Part shown: positions 12,259 through 22,750 of the stretch, in pieces
How positions within the stretch are numbered: the stretch's first letter is position 1
How the letters are laid out: each line of letters opens with the position of its first letter
Assembly (NCBI RefSeq): GCF_958298935.1
Contig: NC_084921.1
Span: 49,897,001 to 49,961,000 of the forward strand
DNA: 64,000 nt
Direction: 5' to 3'
Source: Phragmites australis
Taxonomy: Eukaryota; Streptophyta; Magnoliopsida; Poales; Poaceae
Notes under the pieces: generated by a model
Told to the model about the DNA's origin: nothing
The model's input: the letters and a program-made list of their open reading frames with translations, nothing else
The model's database searches: none
Translations under genes and position numbers: made by a program

Positions 12259-13579
12259 GTCCTCTAAAGCTGCCATCCTAGATCAATGGAACATGCATGA
12301 GGAAGCAAATATACAATTTATAGAAAATCATGATTCCCCTTGGGAGTATGGATCAACTATAGTTCACCTAAATAAGGTCTTTTCCAATCGGTCTGAAATG
12401 AAGGATGCAGTGATACAGTGGGCAATAACATCACTCTGAGAGGTATGTGTTACTATGTCGACCCCAGAAAAGTACAGTGTGAAGTGCAGAACTCCTGAAT
12501 GCAGCTTTTATGTTCATGCATATAAGCTGAAGCATGTGACCCATTGGGTAGCCTCTAGAGTGGTTGAACACAATTGTAAATTGGAAAACATAGGTCAGAA
12601 GAACTGTAACCTCACTGCTGCACTAGTTGCAAATGAATTATTCATTGAGATTATTCAGAAGTGGGACAAGGAATGCTCTTTCATCCAACGATCCATATTA
12701 CGACAGTTCAAATATGAGATTACTTATCAAAAGGCTTGGCGTACGAAGCAAAAAGCCTTGGATAAGCGTTGCGGTACTTATGAGGCTTCTTATTGCAACC
12801 TTCCCCATGTCCTTGAAATTATGAAGGAAAGGAACCCTGGCACATACATCGCTTTTAAGGAGACTGAATTTGATAGAAACCATGCCAGGATTTTTCAACG
12901 TGCTTTATTTTCTTTGGGCCAGTGTATTCGGTCCTTCCAGCATTGTTGTCCTTTGCTTTGTATGGATGACACATTCTTGACTAGAAAGTACAAAGGCCAG
13001 ATTCTCACTGCAATTGATATTGATGCGAATAACTAGATACTTCTTTTATAATTTGCATTTGTGGAGGGTGAGAGCAGGCTAAGCTGGCTCTAGTTTTTTA
13101 GGCACCTTAAGGCTGGGATTGTCCGTGACCCGAACAAATATTTTGCATTATACACGACCGACATGCTGGGATCTTATATGCTATAAAGACACTGCAAGAG
13201 AATTCAAGTGAGTTGTTCCTATGGCCTGACATGCAGAACCGGTGGTATATGCGTCACATGGGAGCAAATTTTTACAAGCAATTCAGGAATAAGGTACTGA
13301 TGGACATGTTTAAGAGGTTGTGCAGTCAAAACCAAGTCGCAAGTTTGATGCTTTATGGAAGGAATTGGATAAGTGCATAAGGACGCATGTCCAGGAGAGG
13401 AATAAGAAACCGCCTACTGATGATGGCATTTTACCTGAGGCACTGCCGCCTCTTGGAGCAAGCATTGGCCCTCCTAATGTGAGAAGAAGGTCATCAAGAA
13501 ACATCAAATGTTTCTCACACTGGATTGAGGCAGAGCCAGAGGAGAAGTGGTCCTTGCTATACGACACTGGAGGTGCTAG

Positions 13580-13663
13580 GTACATTTGTTTGTAAGTTAT
13601 TTTGATGTGGAGTACGAACTAGTATGTTCAAAAATTGATGAATATTTTTTTGTATTTCGATAG
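13580..13663 (+). other. Conserved GT-AG intron in the MULE transposase
   Basis: An 84-bp intron with GT at 13580 and AG at 13662-13663. Joining AG|G restores Arg in the GGARYGVMTTN stretch that is typical of MULE transposases at this place, so the splice is supported by the protein on both sides. Confidence 0.75.
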
Positions 13664-14686
13664 GTATGGCGTCATGACGACCAATATAGCAGAGATTTAC
13701 AATTGGGTCATTAGAGGGCTACATGGACTCCCTCTTGTTGCAATCATTGAAGGAATGCTATACGACATTTTCGGGTACTACCAAAAGAGGAATGTTGCTG
13801 TTGTTATTCACTATACAACAATGCATACACCGTATGCTAGCCGAATAATAGAATACTTGCAAAAGAAGAATGAGAAGGCTGTGCAACACATGGTTCATAG
13901 CATGAGCATCAATGAGCACCGTTTCGAGATAACCCTAAGATCAAAAGGAGGGGTGGGGAGCGATACTAAATTTTTTATTCATAAGGTGAACCTAGGACAA
14001 GTTTTTAATAGATGGTGCGAATGCACTTGCAATAAATTGAAGCTTTTCCATGTCTCCTGTTCTCACGTGCTGGCTACATTGTCACAAGTGGGTGCGAGAA
14101 CCGCACTATATGTGTCACAATTCTACTTGAAGAAAATGTGGTGCATACATGGACTAGGGAGTTCCGTGGATTTAGTGCATATGGTAGTTTATGACAGATG
14201 TATGCCGATATGTCTACCCCCTATGATGCTGCTTAGATATCCGCATGGGAAAGGTGGTCGGCCAGAGACTACGCATATTCACAATGACATGGATGAGTTG
14301 AGGTTGGCGGGCCTTTGAGGAGGTGTACTGAGTATGATAAGAAAGGTCACAAGGCAAAGGATTGCCCACAGGCTAACCGCGGTGATACCGAAGCAAGCCC
14401 ATCTACTAGTGCTCAACGTGGGAGAGGTGTCCGTGGAGGACAAGCAATGCACGGGTGTGGGGTGGACCACGAGGGATATGCTATATAGGAATTAAGTGTA
14501 CTATTGATGTTCGTGACGTGAGAACTATGTTGTATTAGTTGTGTATTACTTATGTACATGATGTGAGAACTATGCGATAATTTGTGTGTAATTGTTATGC
14601 TCGATATTTGCAAATTTTAATGCATTTTCCGCATCATGTATTATTCATGTAACATCCTCGATATAACATCTGTGTTTTATTTGCAG

Positions 14687-15189
14687 TGATGGCTCAGCCA
14701 CCAACAGTACACTAGTACTCAGCCTGTGCGACCTAACCAGGTAGGAGGTTCTGGTTTTGCCGCCCCTGTGTTTATTCCTACGCCTGATATGCCTGGTATG
14801 TGGCTACTCTTTATTTCATAATATTTGATTTATTATGCATTATGTTGCAATACTCACATGTTCCTGCATGATATAATGCATGTATGATCCATATAGAGAC
14901 GATCACTTAGGTTTTTCTGAGTTCATCGCACTCCAGTGGGAGCGCGTTCTTTGACTATGAAGGGTCGTCCATAGTGATGGGCCCCTCTCAGTTGTACGGT
15001 GCACCTCCGCCCACTCAGTCTACGAAGCATGAGGCGGAAGGCACCTTTGGTCTCCACGAGTTCCCCAGACGCGAGCACCACACACCCGATTGGTACACAC
15101 CTTCCACGTACGAGCATCCTCGGGAGGTGGAGGACGTTGACGTTCCAGCATCAGCACGTAGGAGAAAGCGTGCCAGAGGCATGGCCTAG
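14687..15189 (+). pseudogene. Proline/Ser/His-rich tail exons downstream of the MULE transposase
   Basis: An acceptor (TTTGCAG, ending 14686) precedes ATG 14689 (MAQPPTVH). A donor GTATGT lies at 14796, and a second exon ends at TAG 15187-15189 after GPSQLYGAPPPTQSTK, EHHTPDWYTPSTY and RRRKRARGM. The low-complexity, basic-ended tail resembles the C-terminal extension often annotated with grass MULE genes. It follows the zinc knuckle by 200 bp, so it may be the true C-terminus of the same gene. Stops interrupt the first exon. Confidence 0.5.
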
Positions 15190-15539
15190 GATAGGGGTGC
15201 GGGGAGGGGTCATGATTGTGTTGCTTTTATATTTAATTTGTTTAACTTTCAATTTCATTAGTTCAGACTGTACTTTGACATGTTTATGTTATTTATATTT
15301 TGTGGTTGCCATGTCATGTAGGATGTTTATTTCTGTACTATGTTATCATACATGTTTTCATTACTTGTGTTCTCGTAGCATCATAAAGCGTAGCATCGTC
15401 AATCTTAGCCGCTTTCGAACTTATCTGTGTGCCCTTCTGTCACGCAATAAATCGTTGGACTGTAACTTTCCACATCAAAACCATTCGCAATACGAACCCT
15501 ACCGCTAGTATGTGTGTAAACATAATACAACGTTTGAAC

Positions 15540-17118
15540 ACGGTACCACTAGTAATGGATGGTGGCACCATTGAAGTCCTTGCTAGACTCAAGCATGAGG
15601 TCGAAGAGCGAAAGAGAAATGAAGATCCAGAGTAGAAGAAGAGGAAGATCAAGCTACAGATAGAAGGACACGAGGCACTCATACCATGATGCGATTGCGG
15701 TAAAATAGCACACCAAAAACTATTCCCGCTTGCTACAGTTGCTTGGTACAGATGTGGGGTAAGTGTGCATGACATCCTACCGTGCTACTAATCTCATCTA
15801 ATTCACCTGCTTCCCTCCAACAGTATGACATGTCTAGGTGCAAGTATGAATGGTACGTGAACGAAGAAGAGTACGCGAACATCAACCATGGCTACAAAGA
15901 GGCTTAGATAATGAGGTGCATTGATGTTGAACGGTCGAAGGTGAGGCTGTAGAAACTCAATAAAGAGTGGTGGGATAAGTATCTCACTACATACGGTAAC
16001 ATGCAAGTTCCTCCATAATGTGTGTGCATCTTACCGGTTGCGCCGGGGCCTATGGCGCATGGACTGGTGCAAGTGTACGTATGCAGCAAGCCTCCAGCTT
16101 TTTCACCAACCTAGTAGATATTTTCTTTCACCCGACATTCTATCTTTCCATAAGGCATGCTTCATTTAGTGATGGAGTATAACATACTATTGCAACTTAT
16201 TATAGATTGTGTACGAGTAAGGTACGAGTCGGTGCATATTGCCTTATGTTCTATGCCCAATGCTTTCATAGGATTCCATGCCTCATTGCAGAGGAAACAA
16301 TAACTCATTGCTGAATTTTTTCATAATGAAATGACCACACCAAGCATCAATACCACAATTTTTTCAGCTTTCATAGGGAATACTATGTTCTAGCCTGTAG
16401 CCAAGCCCATGCACTCAGTCTATGCACCAGCCCCCCGCCACCATAATACCCCCACCCTCATTCATAGATACATCATTCATTCCTCAGCTCCCTCAACTGC
16501 AATGTCTTCCTGAGCTCCACCAAGTCCACCCAAGAAATATTAGGGAATTTTATCCCCTAAAGGGTCGAACTGCCGATGTGCTTATGTGGTGATCCTTGTA
16601 GGCTTCGCGAGTCCCAGAACATCTCCTACACTTATGGCATATGCTTCTTCATGTGTGCCAACTACCAGTACGATAAGTCTCGATATGGACCATATGAGTA
16701 CCCACTGGTATAGCGACATAGATCACTCATGTGGTACTCTTTATACGATTTCATGCACTGTCTTACTAATATCCCCTCTTGTTTCATTTATCCAATCTCC
16801 TCCACCTATCTGTGACTTCATACAATGGCTGGATACGGAGTAAAATGAGCATCAAAAGCAGTTGATGGACATGGAGATGCGGTGGAGAAGGAAAGCTTAC
16901 AAACGCCGCGAGTACGAGCGACATCAGGAGGAACTCCAAATGAAGCGCAAGAGGAGGAGCACATCAGGAATGCCACAAAGGAGCGTATCGCGGCTGAAGC
17001 ACACGAAACAGAGAGAGAAAGGAAGCGGGAGAGGGCCCTTCACGCTAATATGGAGGGACCAGATGCCCTGAGAAAGGGTAATATCCTAGGTGCACTCAGT
17101 AAAGAGTATCTATTGTAA
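15540..17118 (+). pseudogene. GRF-type zinc-finger-like and coiled-coil transposon ORF, decayed
   Basis: Pieces in shifting frames: CDCGKIAH near 15695, CKYEWYVNEEEY near 15840-15875, then CANYQYDKSRYGPYEYP near 16655-16710 and CDFIQWLDTE at 16812-16841. The last part (16860-17118) is a charged coiled coil (RHQEELQMKRKRRS; in the other frame KERIAAEAHETERERKRER). Cys-rich CxC and CDFIQW stretches with a long charged helix are the layout of plant GRF-type zinc-finger proteins that sit in transposons. The identification is by eye and moderate; the ORF is broken in many places. Confidence 0.5.
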
Positions 17119-17459
17119 CCAAACATATTTTTCCCTAAAGCATATTAGATTTATTAGCGACACGCTATTAGGTTAATCTTTAGACATACCGTAAATACCA
17201 ACGTTCGTTGTTATCATCTCTTTATGATTCATCAGCATATATAACTTTTGTACCAAGTTCTATGATACTTATGCTTTACAACTACTATTGTTAAAATTAA
17301 AAATTATAGCCTCCCAGGTAATATTTATCAGCTATGTCCCATTATCGGACAAGCGATTCTACAATTTATTTATATCTTTCCATTCCGTATAAAAAATAAG
17401 TTGAATTAAAAAAATAAAAAGCAACATAATATTTTTTGCGCTAAATATCTTGTCTGCAA
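17119..17459. other. No gene seen
   Basis: AT-rich sequence after the coiled-coil ORF. Nothing recognised; the right end of the Mutator-like element should lie here or further right but no terminal repeat was identified. Confidence 0.35.
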
Positions 17460-17765
17460 AAATGTGTGCCATTTTTCGCTCCTTCATATCACGACAACCT
17501 TTTTTTATGCCCTCAATACGTGAAGACATATTTTCACGCTCTTAAGCCGCAACAACCTATTTTCATGTTCTCAGGTCAGAAAAAATAATTCCACGTTTTT
17601 AGGTCACGAAAACTAGCTTACTGTGCTCACGTGAAAGTTTAGATTTTCGAATATCCAGATCACGAAAACCCAGATTTCATATAATGAGACTATAAAAACA
17701 CAGATTTTACATGCTGAGAACGTGAAAACTCATTTTTCACGAGTCCAGACTGCTAATAGGTTTTT
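17460..17765. repeat. Degenerate short tandem repeats around CACGAAAA / TTTTCACG
   Basis: Variants of a unit of roughly 30-35 bp containing TCACGAAAAC or TTTTCACG recur: near 17490 (CACGACAACC), 17532, 17565, 17602 (CACGAAAACTA), 17660 (CACGAAAACCC), 17720 (CGTGAAAACTC) and 17737. Copies differ a lot, so the period is approximate. The block lies some 260-560 bp upstream of the sialyltransferase-like start codon. Confidence 0.45.
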
Positions 17766-18025
17766 TTAAAAAAAATCGTATTTTAGAAACTTCCGTACAA
17801 AATTATAATATTAAAAAACTCACCAAACACACCCACTCCATCTCGCCAACTCGGAAACACAGCGACCAATAAAACACTCGCCGCCCCCAGTCCCCGCCCA
17901 CTAGGACGGAGGTCCGCTCGGCTCGGCTCGGCTCGCACTGACTCCCTCCTCTCCCTGATGCGCGTGCCCCCATGCGGCGGCTCCGACCCACTTAGCCCCC
18001 GGCCGAGGCTGCGGCGCCAGCGGCG
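17766..18025 (+). promoter_or_regulatory. Upstream region of the sialyltransferase-like gene
   Basis: Composition switches here from AT-rich to GC-rich. It has a CCAAT-type GACCAATAAAA at 17863-17873, five tandem GGCTC-type units near 17915-17935 and a pyrimidine patch ACTCCCTCCTCTCCCTG at 17941-17957. The start codon context GGCGATGAAG at 18021-18030 fits a plant start. I see no clear TATA box at the expected distance. Confidence 0.4.
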
Positions 18026-19210
18026 ATGAAGCGGCCGCTGCGGCGGTCGTTCGCGGCGCTCCTCTTCGTCGTGCTCGTCGGCGTGGCTTCATTCCACACC
18101 GCGCTCCGACGGGCCGTGGCGCCCGCTCCCGTTCGGGAACCCTCGCCGGTCTTCGACCCGGCGCGCCTCAACGCCACGCTGCTCCGCCTGGCCGCCGTCG
18201 ATCCCTCCGAGGCGTCGCTGCGGCGCGACGTGGACGACCTCCTCGAGGGCCGCCTCCCGGCCTCCTCCGCGCGCGCCCGCGCGTGGCGCCGGGACAGGCT
18301 CGTCCACCCGCTCCACCTCCGCCACCACCAGTTCCCGCTCCACCGCCGCGGCCACCACCCGGACCACGACCACGACCCCCTGCTGCACCCGCTTCCACGT
18401 CACGAGCAGCTCTACATCGACCCTTCCCTCCGCCGCGCGCTCCACTCCTGGTACCGCCTCCGCCGCTACGACGCGGCCGTCCTCCGCAACCTCCCCTCCC
18501 TCCTCTCCCTCCCCGGCCGCATCTCCTCCTGCGCCGTCGTCGGCAACAGCGGTATCCTCCTCCGGGCAAACCACGGGCCCCTCATCGACTCCCACGCTGC
18601 CGTGTTCCGCCTCAACAACGCCCGCATCTCGGGCTACGCCGCGCACGTCGGCAGCAAGACCAACTTCTCCTTCATCAACAGCAACATCCTCCACCTCTGC
18701 GCGCGCCGCCCCACCTGCTTCTGCCACCCCTATGGCGACGGCGTCCCCATCCTCCTCTACATCTGCCAGGCCGTCCACTTCCTCGACGTCGCCGCCTGCA
18801 ACGCCTCCTCCCCCTCCCGCCACGGCGCCCCCATCTCCGTCACCGACGCCCGCCTCGACGTCCTCTGCGCACGCATCGTCAAGTACTACTCCCTCCGCCG
18901 GTTCGTAATCGAGACGGGCCGTGCGGCCGAGGAATGGGACCGCGTGCACGACGCCGCCATGTTCCACTACTCGTCCGGGATGCAGGCCATCATGGTCGCG
19001 GTGGGAGTGTGCGACAGGGTCAGCGTGTTCGGCTTCGGGAAGGCCACCGACGCGAAGCACCATTACCACAGCAACCAGAAGACGGAGCTGGACCTCCACG
19101 ACTACGAGGCGGAGTACGCCTTCTACCGCGACCTCGCCGAGCGCCCGCAGGTAGTCCCCTTCCTCAATGATGCCGGGTTCGCCGTCCCGTCCGTCATGTT
19201 CTACCATTAG
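18026..19210 (+). CDS. Sialyltransferase-like protein (GT29 family), intact single exon
   Basis: 394 residues, one exon, ATG 18026 to TAG 19208-19210. A short basic N-terminus is followed by one hydrophobic segment at residues 8-24, giving a type II Golgi membrane protein. A Pro/Arg/His-rich stem runs to about residue 130. Sialylmotif L is at 168-220 ([10 protein letters not shown], then [19 protein letters not shown]). Motif S is at 311-338 ([17 protein letters not shown], then VFGFG). Motifs III and VS follow at 346-363 (HYHSNQ, then HDYEAE with the Hx4E signature). Length and motif set fit complete plant sialyltransferase-like proteins. Plants have little or no sialic acid; members of this family are thought to act on related keto-sugars such as Kdo in pectin and to matter in pollen, but the substrate cannot be read here. 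Very high GC and third-position GC are typical of one class of grass genes. Long ORFs in the other frames (minus strand 19207-18089) are composition shadows. Confidence 0.93.
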   Translation: MKRPLRRSFAALLFVVLVGVASFHTALRRAVAPAPVREPSPVFDPARLNATLLRLAAVDPSEASLRRDVDDLLEGRLPASSARARAWRRDRLVHPLHLRHHQFPLHRRGHHPDHDHDPLLHPLPRHEQLYIDPSLRRALHSWYRLRRYDAAVLRNLPSLLSLPGRISSCAVVGNSGILLRANHGPLIDSHAAVFRLNNARISGYAAHVGSKTNFSFINSNILHLCARRPTCFCHPYGDGVPILLYICQAVHFLDVAACNASSPSRHGAPISVTDARLDVLCARIVKYYSLRRFVIETGRAAEEWDRVHDAAMFHYSSGMQAIMVAVGVCDRVSVFGFGKATDAKHHYHSNQKTELDLHDYEAEYAFYRDLAERPQVVPFLNDAGFAVPSVMFYH

Positions 19211-19656
19211 GCCAGCTTCGTAGAGTGCGCGCCATGTGCTCGACGTTATGTGCCACGTGTGGTTTTTCTTTTGGGGGTTTTGATTAGTGAGTACAATGTA
19301 AAACTTGCTCTGTAAGGTGGATTAATGTATTGTGATTAGACGATAGGCAAATTCAGATAGCAAATTTTCGTGTTCTGTTGGAGTTAGAAGGTGTATATTG
19401 GGATTTAGGCTTATATTGGGATTTAGGCTTCAGCACGACAGTAGGCGTGCTTTAGAATTGTAAGCTTAGATTAATATTTCAATTTATTAAGAAACAAATG
19501 TATATCTTATATACAACTTACCATCGCTTTGCTACTGTGTTTTCCCTGTATGAAAACAGCTTATCTGCACGTAGTTCCTCTTTTTCCCATGATACCTCAA
19601 TTTAAGAACACATGGCATTTTATTTTCATGAACTTGTTGTATAAACTCTTTTGCAG
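19211..19656. other. 3' UTR and spacer
   Basis: Sequence after the sialyltransferase-like stop. Possible polyadenylation context (AATGTAAAA near 19296 and GGATTAATGTATTG near 19320). A 20-bp unit with TATATTGGGATTTAGGCTT is tandemly doubled near 19392-19430. No gene seen. Confidence 0.5.
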
Positions 19657-19906
19657 TCATGTTGTACCCTTGTCCCATGTATCATCACGAAAAGATAACT
19701 GAGGTATGAGGTATATAAATTCATTTTTGCCGAGTCCTTTTCTTTTATTACTGAAGTTTGCAGGATGATACTAAACGGAAGATTGGATATTTTGCATTGC
19801 AATCGCAAGTACCTTTTCTATTGTCCTACTTCTACCACTTATGTACTGGTAGTTTGCCAATCTTTGTTTTGTTTATGTGATTCTTTTGTAGGAAATCGTT
19901 GCATAG
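19657..19906 (+). pseudogene. Three exon-like pieces of an unknown gene 3' end
   Basis: Exon A 19657-19703 lies between TTTTGCAG and GTATGAG, exon B 19764-19808 between TTTGCAG and GTACC, exon C 19892-19906 follows TTTTGTAG and ends in TAG. All three join in phase 0 and read without a stop: MLYPCPMYHHEKITE, then DDTKRKIGYFALQSQ, then EIVA and stop. Three sites in a row with matching phase argue for real exons. I do not recognise the protein. No upstream exon is visible before 19657, so this is either a fragment of a gene or the end of one whose upstream part was lost. Strand-specific transcript data would decide it. Confidence 0.4.
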
Positions 19907-20640
19907 AATTCATTTAAACTTGAATTTGCCTATGTTGCACAAGGAATCGGTCTTTTGCTACTGTTGTGCTGACACTAGGTAGTAAGGAAAGATACTGCAC
20001 ATTACGTGGAGATATATAACTATAAAACACTATTATATTGTTCTATGTCTAGCACATAGCAGTAGTTACGCCTATATTCCAAACGGTTGTGTACCTTCTG
20101 CGTTTTTGTTTTCCCACGAAATACAAATGGCCCACCATGGGCTGACAACAATATTCTCTATGTTTCTTTTAAGTGAATCCCACCATGTTCTGTGGTTCTG
20201 CGGGTTCTCTAGTTGCTTGGTCAGTACATAACTCGTCATGATGAAGTTGCATTACAAGCCGCTTCTCGGCTGTTATTTAATCTGTCGTACAATGTATTCA
20301 AGAAGCATTTGATGATTTGGTCCACCATGTTACATATAACATATCTATTGTAATACTGCCCGGCACCTTTTTATTACTTTATTTTAAGTTAAAGGACACC
20401 ACACATGTTATTGAGTGTTCTGGACCTTCTCTTAAAAGAGTTAATTAATTCCTAAATTTGTATCACTTCAGATATTTCTCTTGTCTGTTGAGTTCCCTCT
20501 ATTTATATATTTCTCAGCATTCCTCAGCATCGATCATTACTACTGGAGTTATTTACTGGTATCACCTGAAAAGAAATTTTTCCGCAAAATAAGCCAATTA
20601 TGCAGTTTTTACCCCTTTGCTATCTCTATCTAATAAGAAG
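19907..20640. other. Mostly AT-rich spacer; one exon-like stretch
   Basis: After an acceptor-like TTGCTTGGTCAG (ending 20223) a plus-strand stretch reads YITRHDEVALQAASRLLFNL and stays open to about 20350. It is reminiscent of an alpha-helical repeat but cannot be assigned. The rest up to the Gypsy LTR shows nothing recognisable. Confidence 0.3.
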
Positions 20641-22682
20641 TGCCGGAGTATTGAGCAAAGGGCATCATGGCTAATGGGCTCTACAAGGGTGTGGCGTCCG
20701 GTGGGAATATTTTCTGAACCCTGGTCTATCGTGTAACTAGCCATTGGCTCACCTGACCAGCGTGAGTTTTACGTGACCAGTCTCCTTACGATTTAATGTG
20801 ATCTCGTGGCCAAGGTTAAAAAACTGTCGGTAACCGCTCAAAAATTGTGGTTACCGACCTTCTCGATCCGGTCTGGTTTCAGAAACTGAACGGTAACTGA
20901 AATTTGAATTCAAAAAATTCGAAAAATAAAAAAATTCAAAAAAAATCTTAAAAAACACAATTCTAAGATCTTCTGTGAATTTTTTTTTCAAAAATAATGT
21001 CGTTTGCATCATTCTATAGGGAGAAAGTTTGAAAAAAATGAAAAAAAAAAATTGAATCGTGCGGCTCAGTTATTAACTCACATTAAGGAAAAGTGTAACA
21101 TGCAAACACATATTTTAAAATTGATTTCACTTTATTTAGAGTTTTATTAAATTCTCTATGATTTTTACAAAGTTCACAAGCATAAAGTGAATATGTTAAG
21201 AAACAGTACTGTAATTAACTTTTTCATGTCTACTATTATTTTTTCTACGTAAATCATAGTATAAATAAGCTAATGAAAGTGGTTTCACTAATTTTTGAGG
21301 TGTGATGGGTCAGTTATGAATTAATCTAGTCGCAACACATTTACACAATCATGCATGTTACAATAACTAATTCATGAGTTCATGTATTTTTAAAAGATAT
21401 AGGATCATGTAAGAAGACTAACAAAATTAGTTTCATGATTTTTGGATTAGCAAAGAGTAAACTATGCATTTAACTTGGTTTAACAAATAAAATTTCTCAC
21501 AGAAAATTTTGAACTTTTTTATGAGTATAAATACTTTTATCATGTAGATCATGTTACAAGGAAGCCAACAAAATTTGTTTCACTTGATTTGAAGCTCAGA
21601 TGAATTAGTTATTGATTTTACAAGATTGAGCCCTTTTTTAGGTTTTTTGTTGAACTGCGCTGAAATTCGATAAAACCGCTCGATAAATCGAGAAAACCGA
21701 GCGGTTACCGACCCAAACCGCTCGGTAACCAACCAAATCAAAAATGCGAGAAAATCGCTCGGTAACCGACCCAAACCGCTCGGTAACCAACCAAAACCGA
21801 GCGGTTACCGAGAGGGCAAAAACACGATTTTTTCGCAAAAATTCAAATTTTGTCAAATGAATTTTCTCCAATTTTTTTTTGAAATTTTGACCGGTAACCG
21901 CGGTTACCGCGAGATTTCGGTTACCGCCGGAGCTCGGTAACCGAGCTCCGGTCGGTAACGTGAACCTTGCTCGTGGCCAGCGGTGCGTCCAAACTTAACA
22001 TGTCTAAGTCGTATTTATTGATATCTACTCAAGTGTTTTTCTTTCCGAGGCTTCTCTAGCGAACAAAGTCGTGGTCATCGCAGATGAGCTGTGTCTCGTT
22101 TCGTAGCATTAATTACTATAGGGTAGGGTGCTGTAGACCGATTTAGTACCACGTAACAGATGGGACTAAGTCTGCAGAACGACTAGGCAAGTGGACAAGT
22201 TTGCGGGCGGACTCACAAAAGCCTAGGATAGAATGGCTTCGCAGATAAGCTTGCGTCGTACGGCGAGGGGACAGGCAGGGTTATCGAGGTAAGGTAAGAG
22301 TAGAGTAGAGGTGTCCAAGAGGATGAGAAGGACCTCGCAGTACCACCGACGTAAGATGCGGCGCGCACGCTCCACGTGATGATGGCCTGAGAAAAGTACA
22401 TCTAGCTATATATGAATCAACAGAAAAGGGATCACTTATAAGTTCTCATTCTCTTGTATATAAAGAGGAGAATGGGTCTAGCAAAAGGGGACTCATTTGT
22501 AACTAGTTCATAAATATTGATAACAAAATACACATGACGTACGGCTGTTATCCTTCGGGAGGTCTGAACCTGGATAACCACTGTGTTCTTGAGTTCATCA
22601 TAAACACACACACTGTAAACGTTGTTCAAGTGTCCATCAATTGGTACACCTCGGAATCATTGTTCGGGTTTAACCCTCGACA
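20641..22682 (+). repeat. 5' LTR of the Gypsy element, interrupted by a hAT element
   Basis: It starts TGCCGGAGTATTGAG and ends CCCTCGACA. The start matches 36604 onward (TATCGGGGTATTGAG), with shared blocks such as TAAGTCGTATTTATTGATAT (22006-22025 and 36817-36836) and a TATA box TATATAAA at 22457-22464. The insert 20811-21969 plus one duplicated 8-mer accounts for the extra length over the 3' LTR. Confidence 0.88.
20811..21969. mobile_element. Non-autonomous hAT element (1,159 bp) inside the LTR
   Basis: It begins CAAGGTT and ends AACCTTG, perfect 7-bp inverted ends of hAT type. The 8-bp CTCGTGGC flanks it on both sides (20803-20810 and 21970-21977), the hAT target size. No transposase is present. 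Near the right end, 21660-21960, the motif GCTCGGTAACC and its complement GGTTACCGAGC recur many times, like the subterminal transposase-binding repeats of hAT elements. The 3' LTR of the host element lacks the insert at the same place. Confidence 0.85.
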
Positions 22683-22703
22683 GTTGGCGTGCTAGGTAGG
22701 GGG
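22683..22703 (+). other. Primer-binding site of the Gypsy element
   Basis: Directly after the LTR end the sequence reads GTTGGCGTGCTAGGTAGGGG, a variant of the TTGGCGCGCCAGGTAGGGG-type primer site found next to LTRs of related grass Gypsy elements. Confidence 0.55.
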
Positions 22704-22750
22704 CGTGTTTCTGCGTTTTGGTAAGTGTTGGAGATTAGATTGGATTACCC

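Larger units (their letters stand above)
11625..14488 (+). pseudogene. Mutator-like (MuDR/MULE) transposase, decayed
   Basis: Reading starts plausibly at ATG 11625 (MSNTITLRVLYG). An N-terminal block follows (NPEGTRMKEMRIWFTQYF, VNRTEKWLQCLEWC) with an acidic Asp run at 12206-12260. The MuDR DNA-binding region is at 12330-12560 (KVFSNRSEMKDAVIQWAI, CRTPECSFYVHA). The MULE catalytic core lies at about 12640-13250 (CMDDTFLTRKYKGQ contains the first catalytic Asp). A C-terminal part follows after an intron, with a SWIM zinc finger at 14015-14075 (CECTC, then VSCSHVLA). The last exon ends in a zinc knuckle near 14321-14360 whose second Cys is Tyr (RCTEYDKKGHKAKDC); stop at 14486-14488. Several in-frame stops (12439, 13036) and shifts make it inactive as written. 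It is of the grass Mutator subclass that carries extra downstream exons. I could not locate terminal inverted repeats or a 9-bp target duplication. Confidence 0.85.

Noticed and set aside
18089..19207. 372-codon minus-strand frame and 295-codon plus-strand frame 18283-19170 over the sialyltransferase-like gene
   Set aside because: High GC leaves few stops in any frame; residue composition is low-complexity (Arg/Pro/His or Val/Glu/Gly) with no domain, whereas the 18026-19210 frame has all sialylmotifs.
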